DNA of 64,000 nucleotides, taken from positions 434,001-498,000 of the forward strand of contig NZ_FNGA01000003.1 in NCBI RefSeq assembly GCF_900101105.1. The letters run 5' to 3'. The notes beneath the pieces were generated by a model. It was given only the letters and a program-made list of their open reading frames with translations. It ran no database searches and was not told where the DNA came from. Below, piece by piece: positions 41,020 to 49,311 of the stretch (the first letter of the stretch is position 1; every line of letters begins with the position of its first letter). This DNA comes from Maridesulfovibrio ferrireducens. Lineage in GTDB: Bacteria; Desulfobacterota; Desulfovibrionia; Desulfovibrionales; Desulfovibrionaceae. The position numbers were made by a program, and so were the translations under genes.

Positions 41020-42681
41020 ATGGAAATCAGTGGAGCACAATTAGTTATCAGACTTCTGGAGCGGCAAGGTATTGATATCATATGCGGAATACCCGGCGGT
41101 TCCAATCTGCCTATTTATGACGCGCTCAGAGACAGCTCGATCAGACATATTTTAGCCAGACATGAACAAGGCGCGGGGTTTATGTCGCAAGGTATGGCCC
41201 GGACAACCGGTAAAGCTGCCGTTTGTATGGCAACATCCGGGCCGGGAGTCACAAATTTGCTCACAGCAATAGCTGATGCCAGTCTTGATTCAATTCCAAT
41301 GGTTGCAATAACCGGACAGGTATCAAGTTCATTAATCGGAACTGATGCTTTTCAGGAAGTTGATACTTATGGGCTTACAATTCCAATTACCAAACATAAT
41401 TTCCTTGTTCAGTCCGCTAAAGAGTTGCTTAATGTTATTCCAGAAGCTTTCCGTCTTGCTGAGTCCGGCAGACCCGGCCCTGTCGTAATCGATGTTCCTA
41501 AGGATGTTCAGAATGAGATTGTAGAATTTAAAGATTTTCCCGAGATAGGGACTAAGAGCAATATTGCTTTGTGTGATGATAAGTTGTTGAGTCGGGCTGT
41601 TAATATGATCAACAATTCACGGAAACCCGTAATTTATGCGGGAGGGGGAGTTGTTGCTGCTGAAGGTTCAAAAGACTTGATCCGGCTGGCTCATAAAAAT
41701 TCAATTCCGGTCGTAACTACTTTGATGGGGCTTGGAGCTTATCCGCACGGAGATCCGCATTATCTCGGTATGCTCGGTATGCACGGAGAGCGTGCAACGA
41801 ACATGATAATGGAAGAAGCAGATCTTATCATAGCTCTTGGAGTTCGCTTTGATGATAGAGCTGTCGGTAAAGCCTGTGAGTTCTGCAAACATGCTGACAT
41901 TTTACATGTTGATATCGACAGGTCTGAAATTGATAAAATAAAATCTTCCAATCTCGCGATTGTAGGTGATGTAGGACATGCACTTAATGTTTTTGCTGAG
42001 TGTGTGGACCCTGCTATCAGAATAGGGTGGAGTGCACATATTGCCTCATTGCGGTTATTGTACCCTGAAATCTTGCCGGATAAAGAAGATACCTTTCATC
42101 CAATGAACCTGCTGCGTGTTGTTAGTGAATCTCTTTCTGATCAATCTATTATTACAACAGATGTTGGACAGCATCAGATGTGGGTGGCCAAAGGGTATCC
42201 CTTTAGAAAACCCCGCACTCTGTTAACTTCCGGCGGACTTGGTACAATGGGGTTCGGTTTACCTACTGCAATCGGCGCAGCGTTTGCTAATCCCGAAAGA
42301 CGGGTTGTGTGTGTTAGTGGAGACGGTTCCTTTTTGATGAATATTCAGGAGCTTGCAACACTGGCTGAGCATCGTCTTAATGTTAAAGTCCTGATCATGA
42401 ATAACAATAGGCTCGGACTTGTACGGCAACAGCAGGAGCTTTTCTTCGGGGAAAGATATTATGCCTCCAGCTTTGAGAGCAGTCCGGATTTTACGGCCAT
42501 TGCAAAAGGGTTCGGAGTTCCGGCCTTTGATCTTGGAGAAGAGGAGAATCCGTCTTTGTTCTTACGCAAAATACTTGGGCAGGACGGGCCTTGCGTAATA
42601 AATATTCCCATAGACTTAGACAACAAAGTTCTTCCCATGGTTCCGCCTGAATGCGCTAACAGAGAAATGATAGGAGGCTGA
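41020..42681 (+). CDS. ilvB: Acetolactate synthase large (catalytic) subunit
   Basis: Condenses two pyruvates, or pyruvate with 2-oxobutyrate, in the first common step of valine, leucine and isoleucine synthesis. The 553-residue protein has the full ThDP-enzyme plan: N-terminal PYR domain (GIPGGSNLPIYDAL, catalytic Glu in ARHEQGAGFMSQG), central FAD/transhydrogenase-like domain, and C-terminal PP domain with the ThDP motif GDGSFLMN (about 437) continuing to NNNRLG. GAGG precedes the ATG. It is separated from ilvN by three bases and controlled by the upstream leader-peptide attenuator. Confidence 0.96.
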   Translation: MEISGAQLVIRLLERQGIDIICGIPGGSNLPIYDALRDSSIRHILARHEQGAGFMSQGMARTTGKAAVCMATSGPGVTNLLTAIADASLDSIPMVAITGQVSSSLIGTDAFQEVDTYGLTIPITKHNFLVQSAKELLNVIPEAFRLAESGRPGPVVIDVPKDVQNEIVEFKDFPEIGTKSNIALCDDKLLSRAVNMINNSRKPVIYAGGGVVAAEGSKDLIRLAHKNSIPVVTTLMGLGAYPHGDPHYLGMLGMHGERATNMIMEEADLIIALGVRFDDRAVGKACEFCKHADILHVDIDRSEIDKIKSSNLAIVGDVGHALNVFAECVDPAIRIGWSAHIASLRLLYPEILPDKEDTFHPMNLLRVVSESLSDQSIITTDVGQHQMWVAKGYPFRKPRTLLTSGGLGTMGFGLPTAIGAAFANPERRVVCVSGDGSFLMNIQELATLAEHRLNVKVLIMNNNRLGLVRQQQELFFGERYYASSFESSPDFTAIAKGFGVPAFDLGEEENPSLFLRKILGQDGPCVINIPIDLDNKVLPMVPPECANREMIGG

Positions 42682-42684
42682 GAT

Positions 42685-42951
42685 ATGCACAATTATGGAA
42701 TAGATTTACTGGTTAGAAATCATGCCGGGGTGATGAGTCAGATTACCGGACTTTTTTCCCGGAGAAATTTCAATCTTGAAGGAATTATCTGTGGCCCGGT
42801 CGGGAGCGGAGATGAAAGCCGGATGGTGTTGACCGTTGCAGATGACAGCAAGCTCGAGCAAATAGTATTGCAACTTGAAAAGCTTTATGACGTGCTTGAG
42901 GTTAAAAGAGTCGAAGATCATCCGATTACAAAAGTTTTAGAACAACTTTAA
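42685..42951 (+). CDS. ilvN: Acetolactate synthase small (regulatory) subunit, short form
   Basis: The 88-residue product is a single ACT domain (NHAGVMSQITGLFSRRNFNLEGI, then MVLTVADDSKLEQIVLQLEKLYDVLEV). It activates the large subunit and confers valine feedback. Typical IlvH is about 160-170 residues with a second C-terminal domain; here that domain is missing, as in the short IlvN of E. coli. AGGAGG overlaps the end of ilvB, and the gap is three bases. Confidence 0.93.
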   Translation: MHNYGIDLLVRNHAGVMSQITGLFSRRNFNLEGIICGPVGSGDESRMVLTVADDSKLEQIVLQLEKLYDVLEVKRVEDHPITKVLEQL

Positions 42952-42968
42952 AGTTTGAATATGGAAAA

Positions 42969-43018
42969 AATAAGCCTGCAAGTCGTCATGTTATGACAGC
43001 TTGCAGGCTTATTAAAAA
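42969..43018. terminator. Bidirectional terminator after ilvN
   Basis: A perfect 14-bp arm AATAAGCCTGCAAG (42969-42982) pairs with CTTGCAGGCTTATT (43000-43013) and an inner GTCAT/ATGAC helix continues it. The A-run before and the A/T-rich tail after give T-runs on both strands, so it can end both ilvN and the convergent secreted-protein gene. Confidence 0.85.
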
Positions 43019-43035
43019 TTTAGATTAATAAAGTT

Positions 43036-43623
43036 CTAATTTATAAAAATTTCAACATTATCCAAAGCCCAGAACTCAGTTTTGCGGCCAGTCAAATAAC
43101 CTTTGAATTCAAGTTTAAGTTCACTGTTTGTAATTACTGAAGGCTCAACTGTAAATGAAAGTGGTGTCACCCAGTAGGCCCTGTCTCTTTCTCCAACCTT
43201 TACAAATCCGGTATTGTTAACAGGTTTCGTGTCATCTCCGTCTTCAAGAAGACAGGGGAACTTGGTGATGTTCATTATTTCCGGTCCTCCGCCAACTGTA
43301 ATAGTGAAGCGGTCAGCCAGCTTTCCCTCTGAATCCCAGCTTCCGATATAAAGCATATCAAATTTAACTGTGATGGATGAATTTTTAGGAATATCCTTTA
43401 TGGTGAGAACTGTTTGAGAAGGATATCGCTTGTTTCGATTGTTGAAAAGGCCAAGAGTTCTGTTGCCGGATACTACATATGTTTTTTTTGCCGACCAATC
43501 AGAGGAAGCTTTCTTTTTTTCAAATGAAAAACTTTTGAATGGACAATTCTCTGCTGATGCAGAAGAAGCACAAAGCAGCAGTGAAAAAGTTGAAATAGCA
43601 AATAAATATAAAATTTTATTCAT
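43036..43623 (-). CDS. Secreted beta-rich protein of unknown function
   Basis: The 195-residue product has a Sec signal peptide (about 1-24, cleavage near ASA-EN). The mature part is beta-rich and contains FTITVGGGPEIMNITKF and, at the end, FWALDNVEIFIN. The WALDNVxI ending is the common final strand of concanavalin/jelly-roll-like carbohydrate-binding modules, where the Asp-Asn can bind calcium, so a sugar- or polymer-binding role is possible but unproven. It follows the DAC-like gene by 11 bases and is probably in the same transcript. Confidence 0.7.
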   Translation of the reverse strand: MNKILYLFAISTFSLLLCASSASAENCPFKSFSFEKKKASSDWSAKKTYVVSGNRTLGLFNNRNKRYPSQTVLTIKDIPKNSSITVKFDMLYIGSWDSEGKLADRFTITVGGGPEIMNITKFPCLLEDGDDTKPVNNTGFVKVGERDRAYWVTPLSFTVEPSVITNSELKLEFKGYLTGRKTEFWALDNVEIFIN

Positions 43624-43634
43624 AATATTTATCC

Positions 43635-45071
43635 TTATATTTGTCCTTCAATCCACTCTGCGAGAGTTGGGGGAGTGCTGACGCATGCAAAGTGTTGTGT
43701 CCAGTCGCAGCGGGCAGTCAGTTCAACTCCTCGCTGTATGATTGAAACAGGCTTATCGGAAGAAACAACAATTACGATTATATTGGGATGTTTTGCCGTG
43801 AAGCGCAAGGCTGAATTAAACCTTGCCCCTCTTGCTCTGTTTTCACCGGAAACAGCTTTTCCGTCCAGCAGGCAAGCAAAACCGTAAACTTTTACATCTT
43901 TCCCGATATGGATAGCTCCATCCAGTTTGGTCAGAGATCTCGCTAATCCACGTATTTCAGGATCACGCAAATCAAGCGGTTCTTCAAGAGTTTGGCCTGC
44001 AATTTTTACAGGTGTGTCGTTAAAATCTAAAACAAGAGTACAGCCGTGGCTTTGATGGGTCGCGCTGGCTACCATTTTGTTTGCCAGTTGAAACAGATCG
44101 TGCCTGTTATTGGCATCAAGTTTAATTTCAAGAAGGTTTTCTTCGAGTTGGACAAGGTTTGGCCTGTAATTAGTGGATGAAAAAGTCGCATCCGCAAAGC
44201 TGCATACGGGTTCGGTCCCTCGTTGCAGGATTCCCCATTCTCCTTTGAAGTCCGCTGAAATAGAGGTGTTTGTCGGCCAGCAGGATGATATTCCGACAAC
44301 GCATTTTCCGTCAGAGACAAGTTTCCTACTGGAATTTTCAACAGATTGCAGAAGCTTTCTGACGTGCTTGTGGTTTTTAAGAGCCGGTCTTTCATTTTCT
44401 GGGAATTTGGCCAGATATTCTAAGGAATCAAGTTCCGAAGGCTCTATGAAAATAAGGTCGCCTCGAGCCCATGCTCCTTCCTCTTTTGTTTTGGATATCC
44501 CGAGAATAGCATCTAGAATTGGGTAAACTCTTAATTGTGTGTCCCAGCCCATGATTCGGTTTCGCTGATCTACAATGTAATCTCTGACAGCATGGGTTGA
44601 ATACTCGCGCAAAAGGTGTCCTGAACTGTCGAGCCGCAAAATATTCTGTGCCGCAAAATCTTGAGACAACATCAGGGCCGCATATTCCATCCAGCTTTCA
44701 GTGGGGCCTGTTGAGCACATATTCGGATGTTGCTCAGTAAACCAGCGCTGGTAAAAGATACTGCTGGAACGGGCTCCGCAGGTGATTAATCCTGCAAGAG
44801 CCAGATCTTTTGATTTGATAACTTCAATGAGTCGCGTGTTGTCATCATGATTGCTTCCGGCTTTCCAGGCATCCGAATCCAGATAGACTTCCTTCAATTT
44901 GGGTTCGTGGTCCCTTAATAATCCTTGCGGATCATAAATGCGTAAAGGGTCTCCCGGATTTATTGCGTATAGCAGAGCCGTCCGGCTTATCTGGGAGAAG
45001 TGTGAAAGTCCGTCACGCAGTCCATCCATTATATGAAAGATGCACAGATTTGCGAAAGATTCTGAGCTCAT
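43635..45071 (-). CDS. Divergent diadenylate cyclase (DisA_N/DAC)-like protein with N-terminal unknown domain
   Basis: The 478-residue protein has two parts. Residues about 1-320 form a domain I do not recognise. Residues about 325-460 follow the DAC (c-di-AMP synthase) plan: GCTLVLDFN, LTKLDGAIHIGKDVKVYGF (the DGA motif) and ARGARFNSALRFTAKH, in the place of the RHR motif (GTRHRAA) of CdaA and DisA, then NIIVIVVSSDKPVSIIQRG. DGA is intact but RHR reads RFN, so activity is uncertain; it may make c-di-AMP or another product, or bind nucleotide only. It has no membrane span. Followed closely by the secreted-protein gene. The canonical CdaA is also in this window, at 61339. Confidence 0.7.
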   Translation of the reverse strand: MSSESFANLCIFHIMDGLRDGLSHFSQISRTALLYAINPGDPLRIYDPQGLLRDHEPKLKEVYLDSDAWKAGSNHDDNTRLIEVIKSKDLALAGLITCGARSSSIFYQRWFTEQHPNMCSTGPTESWMEYAALMLSQDFAAQNILRLDSSGHLLREYSTHAVRDYIVDQRNRIMGWDTQLRVYPILDAILGISKTKEEGAWARGDLIFIEPSELDSLEYLAKFPENERPALKNHKHVRKLLQSVENSSRKLVSDGKCVVGISSCWPTNTSISADFKGEWGILQRGTEPVCSFADATFSSTNYRPNLVQLEENLLEIKLDANNRHDLFQLANKMVASATHQSHGCTLVLDFNDTPVKIAGQTLEEPLDLRDPEIRGLARSLTKLDGAIHIGKDVKVYGFACLLDGKAVSGENRARGARFNSALRFTAKHPNIIVIVVSSDKPVSIIQRGVELTARCDWTQHFACVSTPPTLAEWIEGQI

Positions 45072-45154
45072 TTGGTTATACCCGCATTGAGAGTTGTTGT
45101 TTAATCCATATCTTTTTAATTATATGATTTATTAACTATTTCCAAGGTTAAGGA

Positions 45155-47029
45155 TTACCTTTTTTTATTCTTTTTTGAAAACGGTTCAGTTTTGCTTTTT
45201 CCTTTAAATTTTTTATTTCCTTTAAAGTCTTTTGAAATGTCTTTTTTGGTGTTTTTTTCAGGTTTAGTTTGTTTGTCTTTATATCTTATGCTTCTAGGGT
45301 CACGGGTTGCGTCAGGGATAAGTATGCCATGTTGTTTCAAACGCTGGGCATCCGTCTTTGCAACAAAGATCCGTTCTCCGTCCGGGGTAGTGCCTGTGTA
45401 ATACATTGCGGTGGCAACAGTTCCGGGCGTGGGTATAAAGCACTGTACCTGTTTAGGGGACCAGCCTTTTGCTTTCAGCCAGTCTGCGAGCATACGCATG
45501 TCTGCATCAGTACATCCTGGAAATGCGCTCATCAGGTAAGGAATGACGTATTGATTTTTTCCCGCGTTTTTTGTTTCAACTTCGAATAGCTCGAGAAAGC
45601 TTTCAAATACCGGCAGATCCGGTTTACGCATATGTTTAAGAACTTCAGGTGAAATATGCTCAGGAGCAACCTTTAATTGTCCACCGACAAATTCTTTAAA
45701 AATTTCGCGTAAACTTGTGCGGTCTTTAAGGCCCAGATCAAATCTTACACCGCTGGCAACCCGGACATGTTTTATTCCGTCCAGATTTCTGGTCTGTTTC
45801 AACAGATCAAGGTTCGCTTTCTGGTCATATTTAAAATTCGGACAGATATTTGGAACAAGGCAGCTTTTGCGTTTGCACTTTTCTCTTTCAACGGAACATT
45901 TCGCGTTCCACATATTGGCACTTGGACCGCCTATGTCTGAGATAGATCCTCTGAAATGACTATGTGAATTCATTCCTGCGGCTTCACTTAAGATTGATTT
46001 TTTACTGCGGGAACGGATGTGTCTTCCTTGGTGCATGGCTATTGAGCAGAACGAGCACCCGCCGCCGCATCCGCGATGGGAGGTTATGCTGAATTCAATC
46101 ATTTCCGCCGCAGGGATTCGACCTTTCTCATCATAGGATGGGTGCGGTAGCCTTGCAAAGGGCAGTGTGTATAACCAGTCAAGTTCATTGGTATTAAGGT
46201 AGATTGCAGGTGGTGTTATTACAACATACCTGCTGTCGGTTTTTTGAATAGCCCATGCTTTGCCATAGTGAACCTGCTCTTCAAGTAAAAGAGTGGCTTT
46301 CATGAGCATTTGCGGGTCATCGAGAATATCCTGATGTGAAGGGAGTTCTATAACTTCCGCGTCAGCAGGGATGTCTTCAATTTTGCCCATAAAGGCAGTG
46401 CCGTTTATTCCTCGAAGAGTTGCGCCGGAAGGTTCATCCGCTTCTGAAAGCCTGTCCGCTGCTTCAAGCATGGCTCGTTCGCCCATGCCGTAAATCAAAA
46501 GGTCAGCTTTGCTGTCCATGAGGATTGTTTTGCGTATTTTTTCTGTCCAGAAATCATAATGAGAAATTCGGCGCAGGGAAGCTTCAATTCCTCCCATGAC
46601 TACAGGTAAACCTTTGAAGGCTTTTTTTATAAGGTTAGTATAAATGATGCACGCACGGTTCGGACGTGCTCCGGCTTTGCCGCCGGGAGTGTAAGCATCA
46701 TCGCTTCTTTTTTTGCGGAAAGAAGTATAGTGAGAAAGCATGGAGTCCAGCGCTCCGGCAGAGACTCCTGCATATAAGCGGGGGCGGCCGAGGGCCTCTA
46801 TATCTTTTGTATCTTTCCAGTCAGGCTGGCAGACAAGAGCTACTTTATATCCGTGTGCGGTCAGTACTCTGCCTAGCAAGGGGATTCCGAAACTCGGGTG
46901 ATCTATATAGCTATCGCCGGACACGAGAAGGATATCTGGTCTATCCCAGCCGAGCCAGTCCATTTCTTCTCTCGTCATGGGCAAAAAAGTTGGTTGTTTT
47001 ATTTTTGATGCGATAAGTGTTTTTGTCAT
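45155..47029 (-). CDS. YgiQ-family radical SAM protein
   Basis: The 624-residue protein has the YgiQ N-terminal region (MTREEMDWLGWDRPDILLVSGD), a radical SAM core with CGGGCSFC (CxxxCxxC) near residue 330, an extra Cys cluster (KCSVEREKCKRKSC) and the PEHISPEVLKHMRKP region. The C-terminus is Lys-rich and disordered. The family is widespread in bacteria, lacks a proven substrate, and often contains additional Fe-S clusters. The ATG at 47029 is 136 bases from the divergent thiD gene, so the two share a promoter region. Confidence 0.92.
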   Translation of the reverse strand: MTKTLIASKIKQPTFLPMTREEMDWLGWDRPDILLVSGDSYIDHPSFGIPLLGRVLTAHGYKVALVCQPDWKDTKDIEALGRPRLYAGVSAGALDSMLSHYTSFRKKRSDDAYTPGGKAGARPNRACIIYTNLIKKAFKGLPVVMGGIEASLRRISHYDFWTEKIRKTILMDSKADLLIYGMGERAMLEAADRLSEADEPSGATLRGINGTAFMGKIEDIPADAEVIELPSHQDILDDPQMLMKATLLLEEQVHYGKAWAIQKTDSRYVVITPPAIYLNTNELDWLYTLPFARLPHPSYDEKGRIPAAEMIEFSITSHRGCGGGCSFCSIAMHQGRHIRSRSKKSILSEAAGMNSHSHFRGSISDIGGPSANMWNAKCSVEREKCKRKSCLVPNICPNFKYDQKANLDLLKQTRNLDGIKHVRVASGVRFDLGLKDRTSLREIFKEFVGGQLKVAPEHISPEVLKHMRKPDLPVFESFLELFEVETKNAGKNQYVIPYLMSAFPGCTDADMRMLADWLKAKGWSPKQVQCFIPTPGTVATAMYYTGTTPDGERIFVAKTDAQRLKQHGILIPDATRDPRSIRYKDKQTKPEKNTKKDISKDFKGNKKFKGKSKTEPFSKKNKKR

Positions 47030-47165
47030 CCGCTAATCATATAGGGGACCTGTGGCGCTGGCAAGGTCCACGATAGTCCCAAATTTTTTAGACGAGACTT
47101 GTTGACCCGAACGAGGGGCATGGTTAAAAGCTGTGTGAACAATATAGTCTGCCTAAGGAGGCAAA

Positions 47166-48527
47166 ATGAATTCGCTTCCATGTGTTTTGACCATAGCCGG
47201 ATCAGATTCCGGCGGTGGTGCCGGTATTCAAGCTGATCTTAAGACCATGTCAATAATGGGATGTTACGGCGCAAGTGCTATCACTGCTCTGACCGCTCAG
47301 AATACTGTTACAGTGTCTGGAATAGAACCTGTTTCACCTGAATTTGTAGCATTACAGATTGAGACGGTTTGTGCTGATATTAATATTAAAGCTGCGAAAA
47401 CTGGAATGCTGTTTTCTGCGCCTATAATTAGATCTGTTGCCGCGGCTCTTGTTGATAAATCTTTTCCGCTTATAGTCGATCCTGTTTGTGTCGCTTCGAG
47501 CGGGGCAAGGCTTCTTAAAGAGGATGCTGTGGAAGCAATGAAAGAGCTGTTTCCATTAGCTGATCTACTTACTCCCAATGTGCCGGAAGCAGAGCTTTTT
47601 GCAGATATGGAAATAAAGACCCGCGAGGATATTTTCAAGGCAATTGATATTCTCCTTGAAATGGGACCAAAGGCTGTTTTGATCAAAGGCGGTCATTTTG
47701 ATTCTGTTGCTTCAACGGATTGGCTAGGAATCAAAGGTGAGAAACCTATTCCGATGATGCAGCAACGTGTGAAGACTAGAAATATGCATGGCACAGGATG
47801 TACTCTTTCTGCTGCAATTGCTTCCGGGATGGCAAAAGGGAAAAATCTTGTCACCGCAATCCTTGATGCTCAAAAATATCTGAACCTTGCGCTTCGTGCT
47901 GGATTTGAAGTCGGCGAGGGGGGCGGACCTCCGAATCATCTTGCTCCTATGTTGATTACAGGCATGAAAGAAGGACTTCTTTCTGATTTGCATGAATGCG
48001 GATTGCGTCTGACTCATATGGACGGACTCAGTAACTTAATTCCCGAGAGCAGAATGAACGTAGCCGCGGCCCTTCCGCACGCTACTGAAATAAATGATGT
48101 GGCGGCTTTTACCGGACGCATTACCTGTACTCGCAAGGGTGAAATTATTATAGGTGGCCATCCTGATTTCGGAGCATCTTCATTTATGGCGAAGGCTGTA
48201 CTGTGCGCCCGCAAATATAATCCTGAAATCAATTGCGCTGTCGGTATAAGGTATAATGACCAAATTATGGCAGCTGTAGCCAAGTGCGGATTTGTTGAAG
48301 CATGGTTTGATCTTGCGGATAAACCGAAAGACTTAAATATAGAAGTCGGCAGTTCTCTCGAGTGGGGAACCTGTGAAGCTCTTGCGCATCATGATGATGC
48401 AACAAAAGTTGATGTTGTCTGTGATCCGGGTGAAATAGGTATAGAACCGATTGTTCGAGTTCTAGGTAAGGATTTTCAGGATCTTGAAGCAAAACTTAAG
48501 CTTTTGATTGCTGTTTTGAAAAAGTAA
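47166..48527 (+). CDS. thiD: Hydroxymethylpyrimidine (phospho)kinase fused to ThiN-type thiamine-phosphate synthase
   Basis: Catalyses the two phosphorylations of HMP and, through the C-terminal domain, probably joins HMP-PP with thiazole phosphate. Residues about 1-265 are ThiD (TIAGSDSGGGAGIQADLKTM; TPNVPEAELF; MHGTGCTLSAAIASGMAKG). Residues about 285-453 are a ThiN domain (LPHATEINDVAAFTGRIT; GASSFMAKAVLCARKYNPEI; CDPGEIGIEP). ThiN replaces ThiE in some bacteria and archaea. AAGGAGG lies six bases before the ATG. No TPP riboswitch consensus was seen in the 136-base leader. Confidence 0.93.
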   Translation: MNSLPCVLTIAGSDSGGGAGIQADLKTMSIMGCYGASAITALTAQNTVTVSGIEPVSPEFVALQIETVCADINIKAAKTGMLFSAPIIRSVAAALVDKSFPLIVDPVCVASSGARLLKEDAVEAMKELFPLADLLTPNVPEAELFADMEIKTREDIFKAIDILLEMGPKAVLIKGGHFDSVASTDWLGIKGEKPIPMMQQRVKTRNMHGTGCTLSAAIASGMAKGKNLVTAILDAQKYLNLALRAGFEVGEGGGPPNHLAPMLITGMKEGLLSDLHECGLRLTHMDGLSNLIPESRMNVAAALPHATEINDVAAFTGRITCTRKGEIIIGGHPDFGASSFMAKAVLCARKYNPEINCAVGIRYNDQIMAAVAKCGFVEAWFDLADKPKDLNIEVGSSLEWGTCEALAHHDDATKVDVVCDPGEIGIEPIVRVLGKDFQDLEAKLKLLIAVLKK

Positions 48528-48570
48528 TAATAAAAAATATAGTAATTATCGATATAATTAGCAATTTTGG

Positions 48571-48599
48571 TTGACAATCTTTAATGGTCCCTATATTAA
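48571..48599 (+). promoter_or_regulatory. Promoter of tRNA-Leu
   Basis: TTGACA (48571-48576), 17 bases, TATTAA (48594-48599) lies about 80 bases upstream of the tRNA. A TATATT at 48592-48597 with 15-base spacing is an alternative reading of the -10. Confidence 0.6.
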
Positions 48600-48679
48600 G
48601 CATCTTCTGTCGCGGTGGTTCCGTATTTAATCTTTTAGATTAAGTCGAAATCGGCGAACAACGATAGACATAACTGGTT

Positions 48680-48763
48680 GCGAGAGTGGCGGAATTGGTA
48701 GACGCACTGGATTTAGGATCCAGCGGTTAATCCGTGAGAGTTCGAGTCTCTCCTTTCGCACCA
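48680..48763 (+). tRNA. tRNA-Leu (anticodon UAG)
   Basis: An 84-base cloverleaf: acceptor arms GCGAGAG and CTTTCGC with discriminator A and encoded CCA. The anticodon arm is CTGGA-TTTAGGA-TCCAG, giving anticodon UAG. The long variable arm fits a leucine tRNA. The T-arm GAGAG-TTCGAGT-CTCTC is perfect. A good promoter and a terminator flank it. Confidence 0.97.
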
Positions 48764-48777
48764 ACCAGAATAAAAAC

Positions 48778-48825
48778 AGCCCCTTAGATAGATGTCTAGT
48801 ACATCAGTCTTCGGGGCTTTTTTTG
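48778..48825. terminator. Terminator after tRNA-Leu
   Basis: AGCCCC (48778-48783) pairs with GGGGCT (48813-48818), with an inner GATGT/ACATC hairpin, then a run of T residues to about 48824. AAAAA before the stem gives a T-run on the minus strand, so it can also end the leftward XRE gene. Confidence 0.75.
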
Positions 48826-48843
48826 TGGGTTTCCGTTATCTTA

Positions 48844-49182
48844 TTATATAAAGCGTTTGTACGAAGTGTTGAGAACTTTTCCTAAACGTTTAGCCATATC
48901 AACGCTGATATTGCGTACGCCTCTTTCCATTTCAGAAATGCTGTTTCTATGAATTCCGACAGCTGTAGCAAGTTTCGCTTGAGTCATATTTTCGCGGGTT
49001 CTGGCTCCGCGTAGAAGTTGAGCAGGAGTAGGTTCAGGAAAGGCTTCGTCGAAAGGCAACAATTCATCGCTATCCTCATTTACTTCCGGTACTTCATATT
49101 GTGCAAGCTGCATGAATTGCTTGAGCGCGTCAGCTATATCTTCCGTATCTTTTTTTGGCTTTTTTGTTTTCGGTTTTATCAT
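48844..49182 (-). CDS. XRE-type helix-turn-helix transcriptional regulator
   Basis: The 112-residue protein has a Lys-rich N-terminus, an acidic linker (PEVNEDSDELLPFDEAFPEP), and a C-terminal XRE helix-turn-helix (LLRGARTRENMTQAKLATAV followed by GIHRNSISEMERGVRNIS). The linker-plus-HTH layout is that of HigA-type or phage-type regulators that repress a neighbouring gene. No toxin gene is adjacent: the only upstream coding sequence is a 25-codon remnant (49201-49278). It may now act as a stand-alone repressor. Confidence 0.85.
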   Translation of the reverse strand: MIKPKTKKPKKDTEDIADALKQFMQLAQYEVPEVNEDSDELLPFDEAFPEPTPAQLLRGARTRENMTQAKLATAVGIHRNSISEMERGVRNISVDMAKRLGKVLNTSYKRFI

Positions 49183-49200
49183 GGCTTAGTCATTCTTTAT

Positions 49201-49278
49201 CTACTTGTAGGTTAATTCTTCCGGTTGTTCTAAGCTAAGATCTGCAAATACATTTTCTGATCCGGTTTCTACTGGCAT
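49201..49278 (-). pseudogene. 25-codon remnant resembling the N-terminus of an XRE antitoxin
   Basis: ATG at 49278 opens a frame ending TAG at 49201. It encodes MPVETGSENVFADLSL followed by EQPEELTYK. The pattern NVFADLGLxxPEEL is the start of a common antitoxin-type XRE family in which an HTH of about 80 residues follows. Here a stop cuts it off, so it is probably a decayed copy; a small functional peptide cannot be excluded. Confidence 0.5.
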
Positions 49279-49311
49279 AGTGGATATCTCTAGTTTTGCT
49301 GTTTATCTTGT

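Noticed and set aside
47030-47165. Possible TPP riboswitch before thiD-thiN
   Set aside because: The conserved CUGAGA and ACCUGA elements are missing in this short leader.
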